A stretch of 64,000 nucleotides of DNA from CAVTWJ01 sp964525605 (GTDB lineage Bacteria; Oederibacteriota; Muellerivitia; Muellerivitales; Muellerivitaceae), in contig CAZGKT010000001.1 of the NCBI GenBank assembly GCA_964525605.1, positions 124,001 through 188,000 of the forward strand. Direction: 5' to 3'. Positions 1 through 9,175 of the stretch are shown in pieces. The first letter of the stretch is position 1. The number at the start of each line of letters is the position of its first letter. The position numbers and the translations under genes are program-made. Below the pieces are notes generated by a model. The model worked only from the letters and a program-made list of their open reading frames with translations, was not told where the DNA came from and ran no database searches.

Positions 1-576
1 GGTCAGGCCGTATAGATAGGAAAAGCCGAAAAGAAGCAGGGCCGAGGAGAAAGCTCCGATGAGCAGGTATTTCATTCCCGCCTCGTTGCTCTTTTTGTCT
101 TTCTTCATGAAGGAGGCCAGCAGATAACTGCTGATGGTCAGGGTTTCCAGGGCGATATAGAGGGTTACGACTTCCTGAGCTGCGGAAAGAGCGGAAGCAC
201 CCGCGGCGGAAAAAAGGAGGATGGCCAAAAACTCGGCCGGGTAGGGCGTGGGTTGAGCCTTGAAATGCCGGTGCGTGATCAGAAGGGTCAGGAGGGTAGC
301 CAGCAACACCACAGTCTTGAAATAAACAGCGAGGGGATCAAGTTTTAAAAATCCGTTAAAGGTTTCAAGCGGGAAGGCGCCCATGGAGTAATTTGCCTGA
401 CAGCAGAAATTTCCCTCGCATGGCAGACTGATAAGGGCACCCAAGACCCCTAGCCCAGCCACCCAACTTAAAAATACCCGGTCCTTTCCTTTTTTAAGGA
501 AGAGGTCCCAAACCAGAATCAATATGGCGGTGGCGGTCAGCCAAATTTCCGGCAGGAAAACGGAGTACTGAATCAC
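1..576 (-). CDS. nuoN: NADH-quinone oxidoreductase subunit N (5' part, cut by window edge)
   Basis: Antiporter-like membrane subunit of complex I, probably moving protons. Only the first 192 codons lie in the window; the frame is still open at base 1. The translation begins V-I-Q-Y-S-V-F-L-P-E and runs through several hydrophobic helices, ending with a NuoN-like stretch containing ALETLTISSYLLASF. I chose the GTG at 576-574 because it overlaps the nuoM stop (GTGA) and has a GGAGG ribosome site about 7 bases upstream. It is the last gene of the nuo operon seen here. Certain as to family; the C-terminus is not visible. Confidence 0.9.
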   Translation of the reverse strand, partial: MIQYSVFLPEIWLTATAILILVWDLFLKKGKDRVFLSWVAGLGVLGALISLPCEGNFCCQANYSMGAFPLETFNGFLKLDPLAVYFKTVVLLATLLTLLITHRHFKAQPTPYPAEFLAILLFSAAGASALSAAQEVVTLYIALETLTISSYLLASFMKKDKKSNEAGMKYLLIGAFSSALLLFGFSYLYGLT

Positions 577-2138
577 TTGAAGCCTCCGATCAAATCAACC
601 AGTGGAGCGATGGCGCTATTGGAAAGATCCACAAAGGGTTTGGGATAAAGCCCCACGGCGAGCGAAACAATCAAAAGGAAAGCGATGGGGAGGATTTCGA
701 TAAAGGAACCGTCCTGGGTTCCCTCCAAGACATGCGGGTCTTTGACCGGTCCGTAAAATACCATTTGAACCAACCGGAGGTAATAAACGGCCGTCATGAC
801 GATGGAAAGGATGGCAATGGGAAAGAGAATCTGGAAGATGCTGAACCCGCTCTTGAAAGCTCCCATGAAAATGAGGAATTCGCCCACGAAACCGCTGAGC
901 CCCGGTAAACCCACATTCGCCATGGCCGCCGCCACAAAAAGACCTCCCAATAGGGGCATGACCTTCGCCAGACCCCCCAGTTTGGCCAGTTCCCTGGTAT
1001 GGGCCTTTCCGTAGACCGTACCCACCAGGGCGAAGGTCATGGCCGCTACGATTCCATGGGAAAGTGTTTGGATCACCGCGCCGTTTAAGCCCGCGACCTG
1101 TAACGTGCATATTCCAAAAAGGATGGCCCCGCAATGGGAGACGGAAGAGTAGGCGATGACATACTTGAAGTCTTTTTGTTTCAGGGCCACAAAGGCGGCG
1201 TAAAGGATATTGATCAAGGTTAGGACCACCAGGAGGGGAAGCCAATACTTGGCCCCGTCCGGCATGGACGGCAGGGCCACCCGAATGATGCTATATCCTC
1301 CTAGACTCTTTAAAACCCCCGCGTGAAGCATGGAAGCCGCCGTCGGCGCGGAGCCGTATCCATCCGGTGACCATGTATGAAAGGGGAAAACCGCGGCGAT
1401 AACCCCAAAACCCAGGAACAACAAAGGAAACCATATTTTCTGGAAATCAACACTGAACCCCGTCTCGGACAGATGGCCCAACACGCGGATATCAAAGGTG
1501 TGGACGTTGGAGGTGAAATACATGGCCAGGAAACCCACCAGCATGAAGGCGGAACCGGCCAGGAGCATGACCGTTAGTTTCATTGCCGCGTATTCCTTGC
1601 GACCCGAACCCCAGATACCCACCAAAAGGTACATGGGTAGAACGGCAAATTCGTAAAAAAGAAAAAAGAAGAATAGATCGAGACTCACATAGGCTCCCGC
1701 CACCCCACCCACCAGCAAGGAGAAGAGAACGTAGTATTCTTTAATGCGCAGGGTGATGTTCCAGGAAATCAGGGTTCCGGCGAAATAAACGCAAGCCACC
1801 AGGAAAACCATCAGGGTGCTCATGCCGTCCACGCCCAGCAGATAGCTGATCCCTAAGTTGGTCAGCCAGGGTACTTTTTCAATGAATTGAAACCCTCCCT
1901 CGGCAACGGAGAAGGACGTTAGCACATGAAAGGCCAGACCTAATTCCAGAGAGGCGGCGATGAGGCTAATCCAGCGGATGAACCGATCCCCGGAAATCAA
2001 AATAGCCAGCGCAGCCAAATTGGGAATGAGGATGAAGGTCGTCAAAACCGGCAGGCAGGCGCATCCCGGCCCGGCGCAATGAAACGCCAAATAGGATGTG
2101 AAGAATGGTACGAGGATAGCGATTAATACAGGAAGCAT
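573..2138 (-). CDS. nuoM: NADH-quinone oxidoreductase subunit M
   Basis: Mrp-antiporter-type proton-pumping subunit of complex I, 521 residues, the usual size. It is strongly hydrophobic with about 14 predicted helices. The conserved glutamate of the family lies in FFFLFYEFAVLPMYLL (about residues 155-170), and the broken-helix lysine region lies around HTWSPDGYGSAPTAASMLHAG (about 255-275). A GGAGG site sits about 10 bases before the ATG. The gene starts 18 bases after the nuoL stop and its stop overlaps the nuoN start, so translation is probably coupled. The N-terminus carries an unusual Cys-rich patch (CAGPGCAC, about residues 21-28), which I cannot explain. Confidence 0.96.
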   Translation of the reverse strand: MLPVLIAILVPFFTSYLAFHCAGPGCACLPVLTTFILIPNLAALAILISGDRFIRWISLIAASLELGLAFHVLTSFSVAEGGFQFIEKVPWLTNLGISYLLGVDGMSTLMVFLVACVYFAGTLISWNITLRIKEYYVLFSLLVGGVAGAYVSLDLFFFFLFYEFAVLPMYLLVGIWGSGRKEYAAMKLTVMLLAGSAFMLVGFLAMYFTSNVHTFDIRVLGHLSETGFSVDFQKIWFPLLFLGFGVIAAVFPFHTWSPDGYGSAPTAASMLHAGVLKSLGGYSIIRVALPSMPDGAKYWLPLLVVLTLINILYAAFVALKQKDFKYVIAYSSVSHCGAILFGICTLQVAGLNGAVIQTLSHGIVAAMTFALVGTVYGKAHTRELAKLGGLAKVMPLLGGLFVAAAMANVGLPGLSGFVGEFLIFMGAFKSGFSIFQILFPIAILSIVMTAVYYLRLVQMVFYGPVKDPHVLEGTQDGSFIEILPIAFLLIVSLAVGLYPKPFVDLSNSAIAPLVDLIGGFK

Positions 2139-2156
2139 TCTATTCTTTCCTCCGGA

Positions 2157-4034
2157 TTAAAAACTGACCAGGATAAATAACACCGCAACCGCCCCAAAAA
2201 TGACCAGAGCGTAATTTTGGACATAGCCGGTCTGTGTGAGACGGAAGAATCCGCCCATTTTTCGGGCCGTCCAACCCAAGCCGTCCACCATGCCGTCATC
2301 AATCACATTGTCATCAAACCAGGTTAAGACGGTCGCCAAACCGAAGACCACTTTCTTCACCATCCACCCATAAAACTCGTCCACGTAGTATTTGTTCTTC
2401 AGAAGTCGGTATAGCGGTTGGAAGGTTAAAGCCATTTTTTCAGCCGAGAAGATTTTCCAGTAGTAGAAACTGGCGGCCAACAGAATCCCTAAACCGCCTA
2501 CCCCCACCGAGACCCAGCCCATCGCCCAGTCAAATTCATGGGGCTGATAATCGCCATAATGGAGAAACTTGGAGTAACCGTCGAACCCGGGCCAGTTCAA
2601 CCATCCCGCGCAGACGGAAAGCACTGCCAGTACCACGAGGGGACCCGTCATGCTGAGGGGAGATTCGTGGGCATGTTCATGGGCGTGGGCGTCGCGGGGT
2701 TCACCCGTGAAAACCACGAAAAAGAGACGGAACATGTAAAAGGCCGTTAGGAATGCGGTGAAGACTGCGGCCGCGTAAAGGATTTCGTGTCCGGGAACAG
2801 CGCTTTCACTGACCGTGTCGAGGATGGCGTCCTTGGAAAAAAATCCCGCCAAGGGGAAAATGCCGGCGATGGCCAGGGTCGCAATCGCGAAGGTCAGGGC
2901 GGTCAATTTCATTTTTTTGGCCAGTCCGCCCATTTTCCAGATGTCTTGGTTATGAAGCCCGTGGATGACGCTTCCCGCCCCCAGAAAAAGCAAGGCTTTG
3001 AAACAGGCGTGGGTCGTCAAATGAAACATACCCTGGGTGTATCCGCCCGCCCCGAGGGCCAAAACCATGTAACCCAATTGGGAGAGCGTGGAGTATGCCA
3101 GGATTCGTTTGATATCGTCCTGGGCCAAAGCAATGGTGGCGGCGAAAAGGGCCGTGAAACCGCCGGTCCACGCTACGGCGGTCATGGCGATGGGATCGGC
3201 CGAAAAGAGTTGATAGGTGCGGGCCACCATGAACACGCCTGCCGCCACCATGGTGGCGGCATGGATGAGAGCGGAAACAGGCGTGGGACCTTCCATGGCG
3301 TCAGGCAGCCAGACATGGAGGGGAAACTGGGCGCTCTTCCCCACCGCTCCACCGAAAAGCAGAAGGGCAATGCCCGCGACATACACCGAAGAGAGCGTGT
3401 GATGAGCTAACCCGGTCGCAACTAGGGATTGAACCTGAGCGAAATCAAAGGTCTGGAACACCATTCCGATGGTAATGACGCCCATCAGAAAAGCCGTGTC
3501 TCCCACCCGGTTGACGATGAAGGCCTTCTTGCAAGCATCCGCCGCCTCGGGCTTTTGGAACCAAAATCCGATCAAGAGATAGGAACATAGACCCACCAAT
3601 TCCCAGCCAATAAATAGCTGGAGGAAACTGGTTGAAAGAACAAGTAAAAGCATGGAAGCCGTGAACAAAGACAGATAGGAATAATAGGGCGCAAAACCCT
3701 CGTCATCATGCATGTAGCCGAGTGAATAGATTTGCACCAGAAGAGAAACCAGAGTGACCACAATCAGCATGTTGGACCCCAAGGGATCGATCAGAATCCC
3801 GACCGTCGCTTTGAGCGGCGAAAGTTCCAGCCAGGTAAAGCTCATCGTGATAGTCCGAGCGGTGGGGTCCATTCCCAACAGAGCCAGAAGAATTCCTAGT
3901 GAGAGAAATAGGCAGACGCCCATCGAAAGGATAGAAATAGCCGCGGAGAGTTGACGATGCCTGCGAGTAAATAATGTAATAACCGCGTAGGAAAAGGCCG
4001 GCAGAACCGGGATCAGCCAGGCATACTGAATCAT
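2157..4034 (-). CDS. nuoL: NADH-quinone oxidoreductase subunit L
   Basis: Largest antiporter-like subunit of complex I with the C-terminal lateral helix that ties the membrane arm together; about 625 residues, normal length. Family signatures are [59 protein letters not shown]-type region (here [13 protein letters not shown] and [13 protein letters not shown]) and a His-rich loop [11 protein letters not shown] before the last helices. An upstream GTG at 4040 is possible, but the ATG at 4034 is favoured because a GAGG site lies 5 bases upstream. It sits 59 bases after nuoK and 18 before nuoM. Confidence 0.95.
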   Translation of the reverse strand: [625 protein letters not shown]

Positions 4035-4093
4035 GACCACCTCACGAAAATGGATCCATCCACAACAAGTTCCACAGAGTCGTCCGACCCGTT

Positions 4094-4408
4094 TTAACCC
4101 CGAAGGTTATGTATTTCATCGACGTTGACGTTTCGCCACTGGCGGTAAATGGAAATGATAATCGCCAGGGCTACCGCAGCCTCCGCCGCGGCAATGGTAA
4201 TGACAAAAACGACGAAAACCTGACCCGGAAGTGACTGAGTGCCCCAGTATTTTCCGAAAGTGAGGAAATTGATGTTCACCGCGTTAAGCATCAGTTCAAC
4301 CCCCATTAATACCGATAGGGCATTTTTGCGGGTCAACACCCCGAAAAGACCGATCGTGAAAAGAATGGCGGCTAAATAAAGAAAATGCACGAGGGGAATG
4401 GCGTTCAC
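4094..4408 (-). CDS. nuoK: NADH-quinone oxidoreductase subunit K
   Basis: Small three-helix membrane subunit of complex I (104 residues, typical). It carries the two conserved membrane glutamates in GVELMLNAVNINF (about residues 36-48) and AAAEAAVALAIIISIYR (about 72-88). The GTG start at 4408-4406 overlaps the nuoJ stop by four bases (GTGA), with AAGGA upstream. Product well supported by sequence and position. Confidence 0.95.
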   Translation of the reverse strand: MNAIPLVHFLYLAAILFTIGLFGVLTRKNALSVLMGVELMLNAVNINFLTFGKYWGTQSLPGQVFVVFVITIAAAEAAVALAIIISIYRQWRNVNVDEIHNLRG

Positions 4409-4932
4409 GAAGGATCCTTTCGGGCAATGACAATGGCACCCACGAGGGCGGACAAAAGCAGGATCGATACGAATTCAAAGGCAAAAGCGAATCCGTGAGA
4501 AGGAAGAATGAGCGCCGGCCCAAGCGCATAGATGTCATTCAGGGTCGAACCGGCCGCAGGGTACCCTGGGCCCGGCGGTTGATTGGTCCATTGGAAAATG
4601 GATTGACCAAGGGCAAAAAGGATAACCAAAACAAAAGATACTCCAACCAAAAAAGAGATGAGCACCTGACTATTGCGGGCGGGGATTTTCTCATCCATGA
4701 CGTTTCGAGTCAGCATGATCCCAAAAATAACCAAGATGGTGACCGCGCCTACGTAAATTAACACCTGGACCGCAGCCAAAAATTCCGATCCAAGAAAAAG
4801 GAAAATACCCGAAATGCCGAACATGGCCACGGCCAGAAAAAGTGCGCAGTGAAAAAGATTTTTTAGAGAAACCACCATCAAAGCCGATAGAACAACCAAG
4901 GACGCAATGGCATAAAAAACAATGGAAGTCAT
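4405..4932 (-). CDS. nuoJ: NADH-quinone oxidoreductase subunit J
   Basis: Membrane subunit of complex I, 175 residues, five predicted helices. Family signature around FLAAVQVLIYVGAVTILVIFGIMLT (the pi-bulge helix TM3, about residues 50-75). The start at ATG 4932-4930 gives M-T-S-I-V-F-Y, overlaps the nuoI stop (ATGA) and has GGAG upstream; a longer open frame extends into nuoI but would add a non-conserved tail. Its own stop overlaps the nuoK start. Confidence 0.93.
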   Translation of the reverse strand: MTSIVFYAIASLVVLSALMVVSLKNLFHCALFLAVAMFGISGIFLFLGSEFLAAVQVLIYVGAVTILVIFGIMLTRNVMDEKIPARNSQVLISFLVGVSFVLVILFALGQSIFQWTNQPPGPGYPAAGSTLNDIYALGPALILPSHGFAFAFEFVSILLLSALVGAIVIARKDPS

Positions 4933-5453
4933 GCTTGGGCTCCTGAAGCGACTGCCGGGGAAGCCCCAAGGGGTGTTTCCTCTGGCGACTTGGGAGCCAG
5001 GTGGGCCGGACGAGCCCATTTCATGGCCTGCTCGTCCTGGAGGAGACTTCCACGCCGGTAAACGGTGTTTTCGTACTCATCGGGGATAAAGGTAAGGGCG
5101 TCAAACCCGCAAGCCTCGACGCAATAACCGCAGAAGATACAGGTGGAGAAATCGAGTTTAAACGTGGTCATACGTCTTTTACCGTCCGGCATGCGAACGC
5201 CTTCCAATTTGATGCAGCTGTTGGGACAAGCCTTGGCGCACATCATGCAGGCGACACAATTGAATTGATCTTTTTCTCCGTCATATATGAGTTTAATCAT
5301 GCTGCGGCTTCGTGCGGGCAATGGCATTCGAACCTCGGGATATTGCACGGTGGTAACCGGCTTGAAGAAATAACGGATCGTGACCGACAGGCCCACGATC
5401 AAGTTCCAGAGGCCTTTCAGGATTCCGGCAAAATAAGAAATCACCACGCCCAT
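4929..5453 (-). CDS. nuoI: NADH-quinone oxidoreductase subunit I (2x[4Fe-4S])
   Basis: Ferredoxin-like subunit that passes electrons through clusters N6a/N6b toward NuoB; 174 residues. Two CxxCxxCxxxC motifs are visible, at C66-C69-C72-C76 and C105-C108-C111-C115. The second motif is followed by Gly instead of the usual Pro, a mild deviation. A TTG 18 bases further upstream is also open, but the ATG at 5453 has an AAGGGG site and begins M-G-V-V-I-S-Y-F. The gene starts one base after the nuoH stop. Confidence 0.95.
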   Translation of the reverse strand: MGVVISYFAGILKGLWNLIVGLSVTIRYFFKPVTTVQYPEVRMPLPARSRSMIKLIYDGEKDQFNCVACMMCAKACPNSCIKLEGVRMPDGKRRMTTFKLDFSTCIFCGYCVEACGFDALTFIPDEYENTVYRRGSLLQDEQAMKWARPAHLAPKSPEETPLGASPAVASGAQA

Positions 5454-5454
5454 G

Positions 5455-6519
5455 TTAGATCCCCTTCCCAAGTATCAAAAGTAACGCGCCTGTAATTAAG
5501 ATATTCAAGATGGCGATCGGGATGAGCACCTTCCATCCGAAATCCATCAGTTGATCCACCCGAAGGCGGGGGAAAGTCCATCGGAAGGACATGATAAGAA
5601 ATATCATCAACAGCAGTTTCAGCATAAACCAGATGAATCCTGGAACCGGAAGAGCCGAGAGATAAGGAAAAGGCAGCCAGCCCCCCAGAAACACCGAAAC
5701 CGCCACGGCGGAAGAAACGACAATGGCGATATATTCGCCCAGGAAAAACATCGCGAATTTGACACCCGAATATTCTGTATGAAAGCCGCCGATCAATTCA
5801 GATTCGGCCTCAGGAATATCGAAGGGGGCCCGGTTTGCCTCAGCCGTCGCAGAGGTAACGAAAATGAGGAAAGCAACGATTTGAGGAACCACAAACCACA
5901 GCCCCAATGTTTTTTGAAATTCGACGATGGAGTTCAAGCTTAAGGTTCCCGTCGTCATAATGATGGGGACCAGGGACAAAACCAGCGGGACTTCATAACT
6001 GACGATTTGGGCGGCGGAGCGGAAACCACCCAGAAGCGCGAAACGGTTGTTGGAACTCCACCCGGCCGTCAGAATAGCAATGACGGTGAAGCTGGTAATA
6101 GCCACGATATAAAGAAGACCCACGTTCAAATCCTGAACCACCACGCCTTTGTCAAAAGGGATAACCACCAACCCCATAAAGGTAGCGACGAAGGCCACGA
6201 TGGGTGCAATAAAATAAGGAATCTTATCTCGATTGACGGGTTTGATGTCTTCCTTGACGGTCAGCTTGATGGCATCCGCGAGAGTCTGAAGAAGGCCCAA
6301 GGGGCCCACCCGGTTCGGCCCTATGCGGCTTTGCATGTGGGCTGAAACCTTACGTTCCATCCAAACAAGGAACATCACGAAAAGGGAGGTTCCGCCAAAC
6401 ATGGCCACTACGATCACCACGTCATCCAGAATATCGGTCCACCGCGCTACCCCCAGAACGATATAAACCCAATGAAGCAAGACGCCTACCCGGCTGATCA
6501 GGTTCGAAACTAAATTCAT
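5455..6519 (-). CDS. nuoH: NADH-quinone oxidoreductase subunit H
   Basis: Membrane subunit forming the quinone chamber floor of complex I; 354 residues. Conserved landmarks are WMERKVSAHMQSRIGPNRVG (about residues 53-72), DIPEAESELIGGFHTEYSG (about 234-252) and the terminal FPRLRVDQLMDFGWKVLIP. It starts 26 bases after the nuoD stop with AAGGATCGGA upstream. Note that nuoE, nuoF and nuoG, which normally lie between D and H in 14-gene operons, are absent at this junction. Confidence 0.96.
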   Translation of the reverse strand: MNLVSNLISRVGVLLHWVYIVLGVARWTDILDDVVIVVAMFGGTSLFVMFLVWMERKVSAHMQSRIGPNRVGPLGLLQTLADAIKLTVKEDIKPVNRDKIPYFIAPIVAFVATFMGLVVIPFDKGVVVQDLNVGLLYIVAITSFTVIAILTAGWSSNNRFALLGGFRSAAQIVSYEVPLVLSLVPIIMTTGTLSLNSIVEFQKTLGLWFVVPQIVAFLIFVTSATAEANRAPFDIPEAESELIGGFHTEYSGVKFAMFFLGEYIAIVVSSAVAVSVFLGGWLPFPYLSALPVPGFIWFMLKLLLMIFLIMSFRWTFPRLRVDQLMDFGWKVLIPIAILNILITGALLLILGKGI

Positions 6520-6545
6520 CGTTGGTCCGATCCTTTCATTGATAA

Positions 6546-7688
6546 TTATCGGTCAACTTCAGGTACGATCAGGTCGAAACTTCCCAGAACCGCCATAATG
6601 TCTGCGACTTTCCAACCACGAGTCAATTGATCAAGCAGATACAAGTTGCTGAAGGAAGCACAGCGAAATTTAGCTTTCCAGGGTTTGGGAGTGCCGTCCC
6701 CCACCAGGTAGATGCCCATTTCACCACGCGCAGATTCCGAACGTACATAAACCTCGCTGGCCGCAGGGGCTTTCAGAAGGGGAGGCATCTTGGCCTCAAA
6801 GGGACCAGGCTCCAACCTTTGGAGGCTCTGGCGGATGATTGAAACACATTCGCGCAACTCGTTTATGCGTACCTTGTAACGGCTCCAACAATCACCCGCC
6901 GTTTCCATACATTCATTGAATTTGACCTGATCATAAAAAAGGTAAGGTTGTTGTTTGCGCACGTCGCAGGACACGCCTGAACCGCGTAAAGAAGGTCCGC
7001 TAAAACCGCAGTTGATCCCCACCTCCGGAGTAACGATTCCTACCCCACGAGTGCGTTCCAAAAATATGGGATTGTAGGTCAGCAGATCTTCATATTCGTC
7101 AATCTTGGGTTCGAAATAATCAAGAAAAGAACTGCATTTGGCCGTAAATTCGGGAAGGATGTCGATCATGACTCCCCCAATTCGGATGTAATTATAGGTA
7201 AGACGTTGGCCACAGGTCATCTCGAAGAGATCCAGGATTCTTTCCCTTTCTCTTAATCCGTACAAAAAGGGTGTAAGAGCGCCGATATCCCCTGCGAAAG
7301 CCCCGAACCAGAGCAGATGGCTGGCAATGCGCTGAAGCTCGCAGAAAATCATGCGAAGCCATTGAGCCCTGGGGGGCGGCTGGATGCCCATGAGTTTTTC
7401 GGCCGCCAGGGCGAAAGCCAGGTTGACCGTCATGGCGGAAACGTAATCGACACGGTCGGTATAAGTGATGCATTGGGGATAGGTTCGGTTTTCGCAGATT
7501 TTTTCGATGGAACGATGCAAATAGCCGAGAACCGGCGTGGTTTGCCGGATGGTTTCCCCGTCCAGTTTGACGATCAAGCGCAAGACGCCATGGGTGGCCG
7601 GGTGTTGGGGCCCCAGATTGACGACGTATTCGTCCGAGCCGGAGGAGGAAACGTCCCCCTTAACTCGGCTTAATAATAAATCCGTCAT
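6546..7688 (-). CDS. nuoD: NADH-quinone oxidoreductase subunit D (49 kDa)
   Basis: Hydrogenase-large-subunit-like protein lining the quinone site of complex I; 381 residues. Clear motifs: NLGPQHPATHGVLRL near the N-terminus, GYLHRSIEKICENRTYPQ, and the C-terminal LGSFDLIVPEVDR. The ATG at 7688 has a GGAAGGA site; a longer open frame exists upstream inside nuoC. The chosen start lies 29 bases inside the nuoC 3' end, so the two reading frames overlap. Confidence 0.95.
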   Translation of the reverse strand: MTDLLLSRVKGDVSSSGSDEYVVNLGPQHPATHGVLRLIVKLDGETIRQTTPVLGYLHRSIEKICENRTYPQCITYTDRVDYVSAMTVNLAFALAAEKLMGIQPPPRAQWLRMIFCELQRIASHLLWFGAFAGDIGALTPFLYGLRERERILDLFEMTCGQRLTYNYIRIGGVMIDILPEFTAKCSSFLDYFEPKIDEYEDLLTYNPIFLERTRGVGIVTPEVGINCGFSGPSLRGSGVSCDVRKQQPYLFYDQVKFNECMETAGDCWSRYKVRINELRECVSIIRQSLQRLEPGPFEAKMPPLLKAPAASEVYVRSESARGEMGIYLVGDGTPKPWKAKFRCASFSNLYLLDQLTRGWKVADIMAVLGSFDLIVPEVDR

Positions 7689-8133
7689 CGGAAAAATCCT
7701 TCCGTAAAGGGTACTTTTGATAATCATCCGGCATCATGATCCGCCGCAAATCCGAGTGGCCCTCGAAGACCACCCCATAAAGGTCGAAAACTTCTCGTTC
7801 GAGCCAATTGGCGCTTTTCCAGATATTTTCGAGAGTGGGAACCACTGGATTTGAGCGGGCCACATCAAGTTTCAAGGTCAACTGGTGCTTATGGTGATAA
7901 GACCAAAGATGAGAAACCACCGTGATCTTATTATCTTTTGGATAATCAACCGCCGTCAGACTCGAAAGATGATCAAAGGTAAATTCTTTTATTTCTTTCA
8001 AGGATTTCGCGATAGAAAGATAGGTTTCCGGTTTGGCGACCAGAATCACTTCTCCCTGGGCGGAAAGAATAACTGACAAAACCAAATCTTTGAAACTAGC
8101 CTCAATCTTGTTTTTGATTTCATCGTTCGTCAT
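7660..8133 (-). CDS. nuoC: NADH-quinone oxidoreductase subunit C (30 kDa)
   Basis: Peripheral arm subunit of complex I, 157 residues. The family signature is WLEREVFDLYGVVFEGHSDLRRIMMPDDYQKYPLRKDF-type ending (seen here in pieces from about residue 110 onward). It is a separate gene, not fused to nuoD as in E. coli. ATG start preceded by AAAGGA; 37 bases after nuoB. The last 29 bases overlap nuoD. Confidence 0.94.
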   Translation of the reverse strand: MTNDEIKNKIEASFKDLVLSVILSAQGEVILVAKPETYLSIAKSLKEIKEFTFDHLSSLTAVDYPKDNKITVVSHLWSYHHKHQLTLKLDVARSNPVVPTLENIWKSANWLEREVFDLYGVVFEGHSDLRRIMMPDDYQKYPLRKDFSDDGFIIKPS

Positions 8134-8170
8134 TAAAAGAAATCCTTTAATAAGTTAAAAATAAGACAAA

Positions 8171-8713
8171 TTAAACTTCCCGACGTCGACGAAATACAGG
8201 CTCATCATCAATTTTTTTCTGGATAGCCATCAAGCCATGGATCAGGGATTCAGGGCGGGGCGGACAACCGGGGACATAAACATCGACAGGTACGAAAGAA
8301 TCGATTCCCTTCACGACAGTGTAGGAATCGTAATAATAGGGCCCACCGGCAATGGTGCAACTTCCCATGGCGATCACCCAGCTAGGTTTGGGCATTTGTT
8401 CATAAAGCCGTTTCAGGGCATAACCCATCTTTTCAGTAATGGTTCCAGCCGCGATTAAAAGGTCAGCTTGCCGAGGAGAAGGGCGGAAAACCTCCGCGCC
8501 AAAACGAGCCAGATCGTAGCGTCCGCCGGCAGTTGCCATCATCTCAATGGCGCAGCAAGCAGTGCCGAATTGGAGAGGCCAGAGTGAATTCTTACGGGCC
8601 CACTTAAAGATGAATCCCGTGGCTTTTTCCAAAGTCCAAAGGCCTGGAATCTTGCTTTCATCTTCCATAAGTTTTATGTCGGAATTCGTAATGCCGGTTA
8701 AGTTTAATCCCAC
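8171..8713 (-). CDS. nuoB: NADH-quinone oxidoreductase subunit B (N2 cluster)
   Basis: Carries the terminal [4Fe-4S] cluster N2, which reduces quinone; 180 residues. Cluster ligands are all visible: adjacent C53-C54 in GTACCAIE, C119 in GSCTIAGG and C150 in PGCPPRPE. The GTG start overlaps the end of nuoA by 10 bases and has an AAGGAGG site, one of the best in the window. Confidence 0.96.
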   Translation of the reverse strand: MGLNLTGITNSDIKLMEDESKIPGLWTLEKATGFIFKWARKNSLWPLQFGTACCAIEMMATAGGRYDLARFGAEVFRPSPRQADLLIAAGTITEKMGYALKRLYEQMPKPSWVIAMGSCTIAGGPYYYDSYTVVKGIDSFVPVDVYVPGCPPRPESLIHGLMAIQKKIDDEPVFRRRREV

Positions 8714-9084
8714 TTTAAGGCCTCCTTTTTCCAGGCATAGGCCAGACCCACCAGGAGGATTGCGATAAAAAGAATCATTTCTCCAAAGCCAAAAATTCCC
8801 AATTGTCGGAATGAAAGGGCCCAGGGATAAAGAAATACAGTTTCGATGTCGAAAATGACAAACAGAAGGGCATATAGGTAGAAGCTAACGTTGAACCGGA
8901 TCCAGGAAGTCCCGTAGGTTTCCACACCGCATTCGTAGGTATCCACCAACACGTTTTTTTTATACTTGTATTGAAGCCCCAACAGGCCATTGGGGCTGAG
9001 AATCCATCCTGTCACAAAAGCCATCAAAATAAAGAAAATACCCGCCAGTAAAAAAACTAATACACTTCCATATTGTTGCAACAT
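8704..9084 (-). CDS. nuoA: NADH-quinone oxidoreductase subunit A
   Basis: Three-helix membrane subunit of complex I, 126 residues. Family signatures: YECGVETYGTSWIRFNVSFYLYALLFVIFDIE (about residues 52-83, with the conserved E/D residues) and FLYPWA. The ATG at 9084 is preceded by GGGGGA; a longer open frame to 9240 would overlap the upstream synthase gene and adds nothing conserved. First gene of the nuo run, 91 bases after the polyprenyl synthase stop, so the two may be co-transcribed. Confidence 0.94.
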   Translation of the reverse strand: MLQQYGSVLVFLLAGIFFILMAFVTGWILSPNGLLGLQYKYKKNVLVDTYECGVETYGTSWIRFNVSFYLYALLFVIFDIETVFLYPWALSFRQLGIFGFGEMILFIAILLVGLAYAWKKEALKWD

Positions 9085-9175
9085 CAGCGCTCCCCCGATG
9101 GTAAAAAAACATCCTCGAACAAAGTATTCTATACATTCGCTGAAGGAAAATATCAAGCTCAACCCAGGGTTGAAA

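Noticed and set aside
616..1245. Long open frames on both strands within nuoM and nuoL.
   Set aside because: They are shadows of strongly biased nuo genes in other frames, with no ribosome sites or recognisable families.
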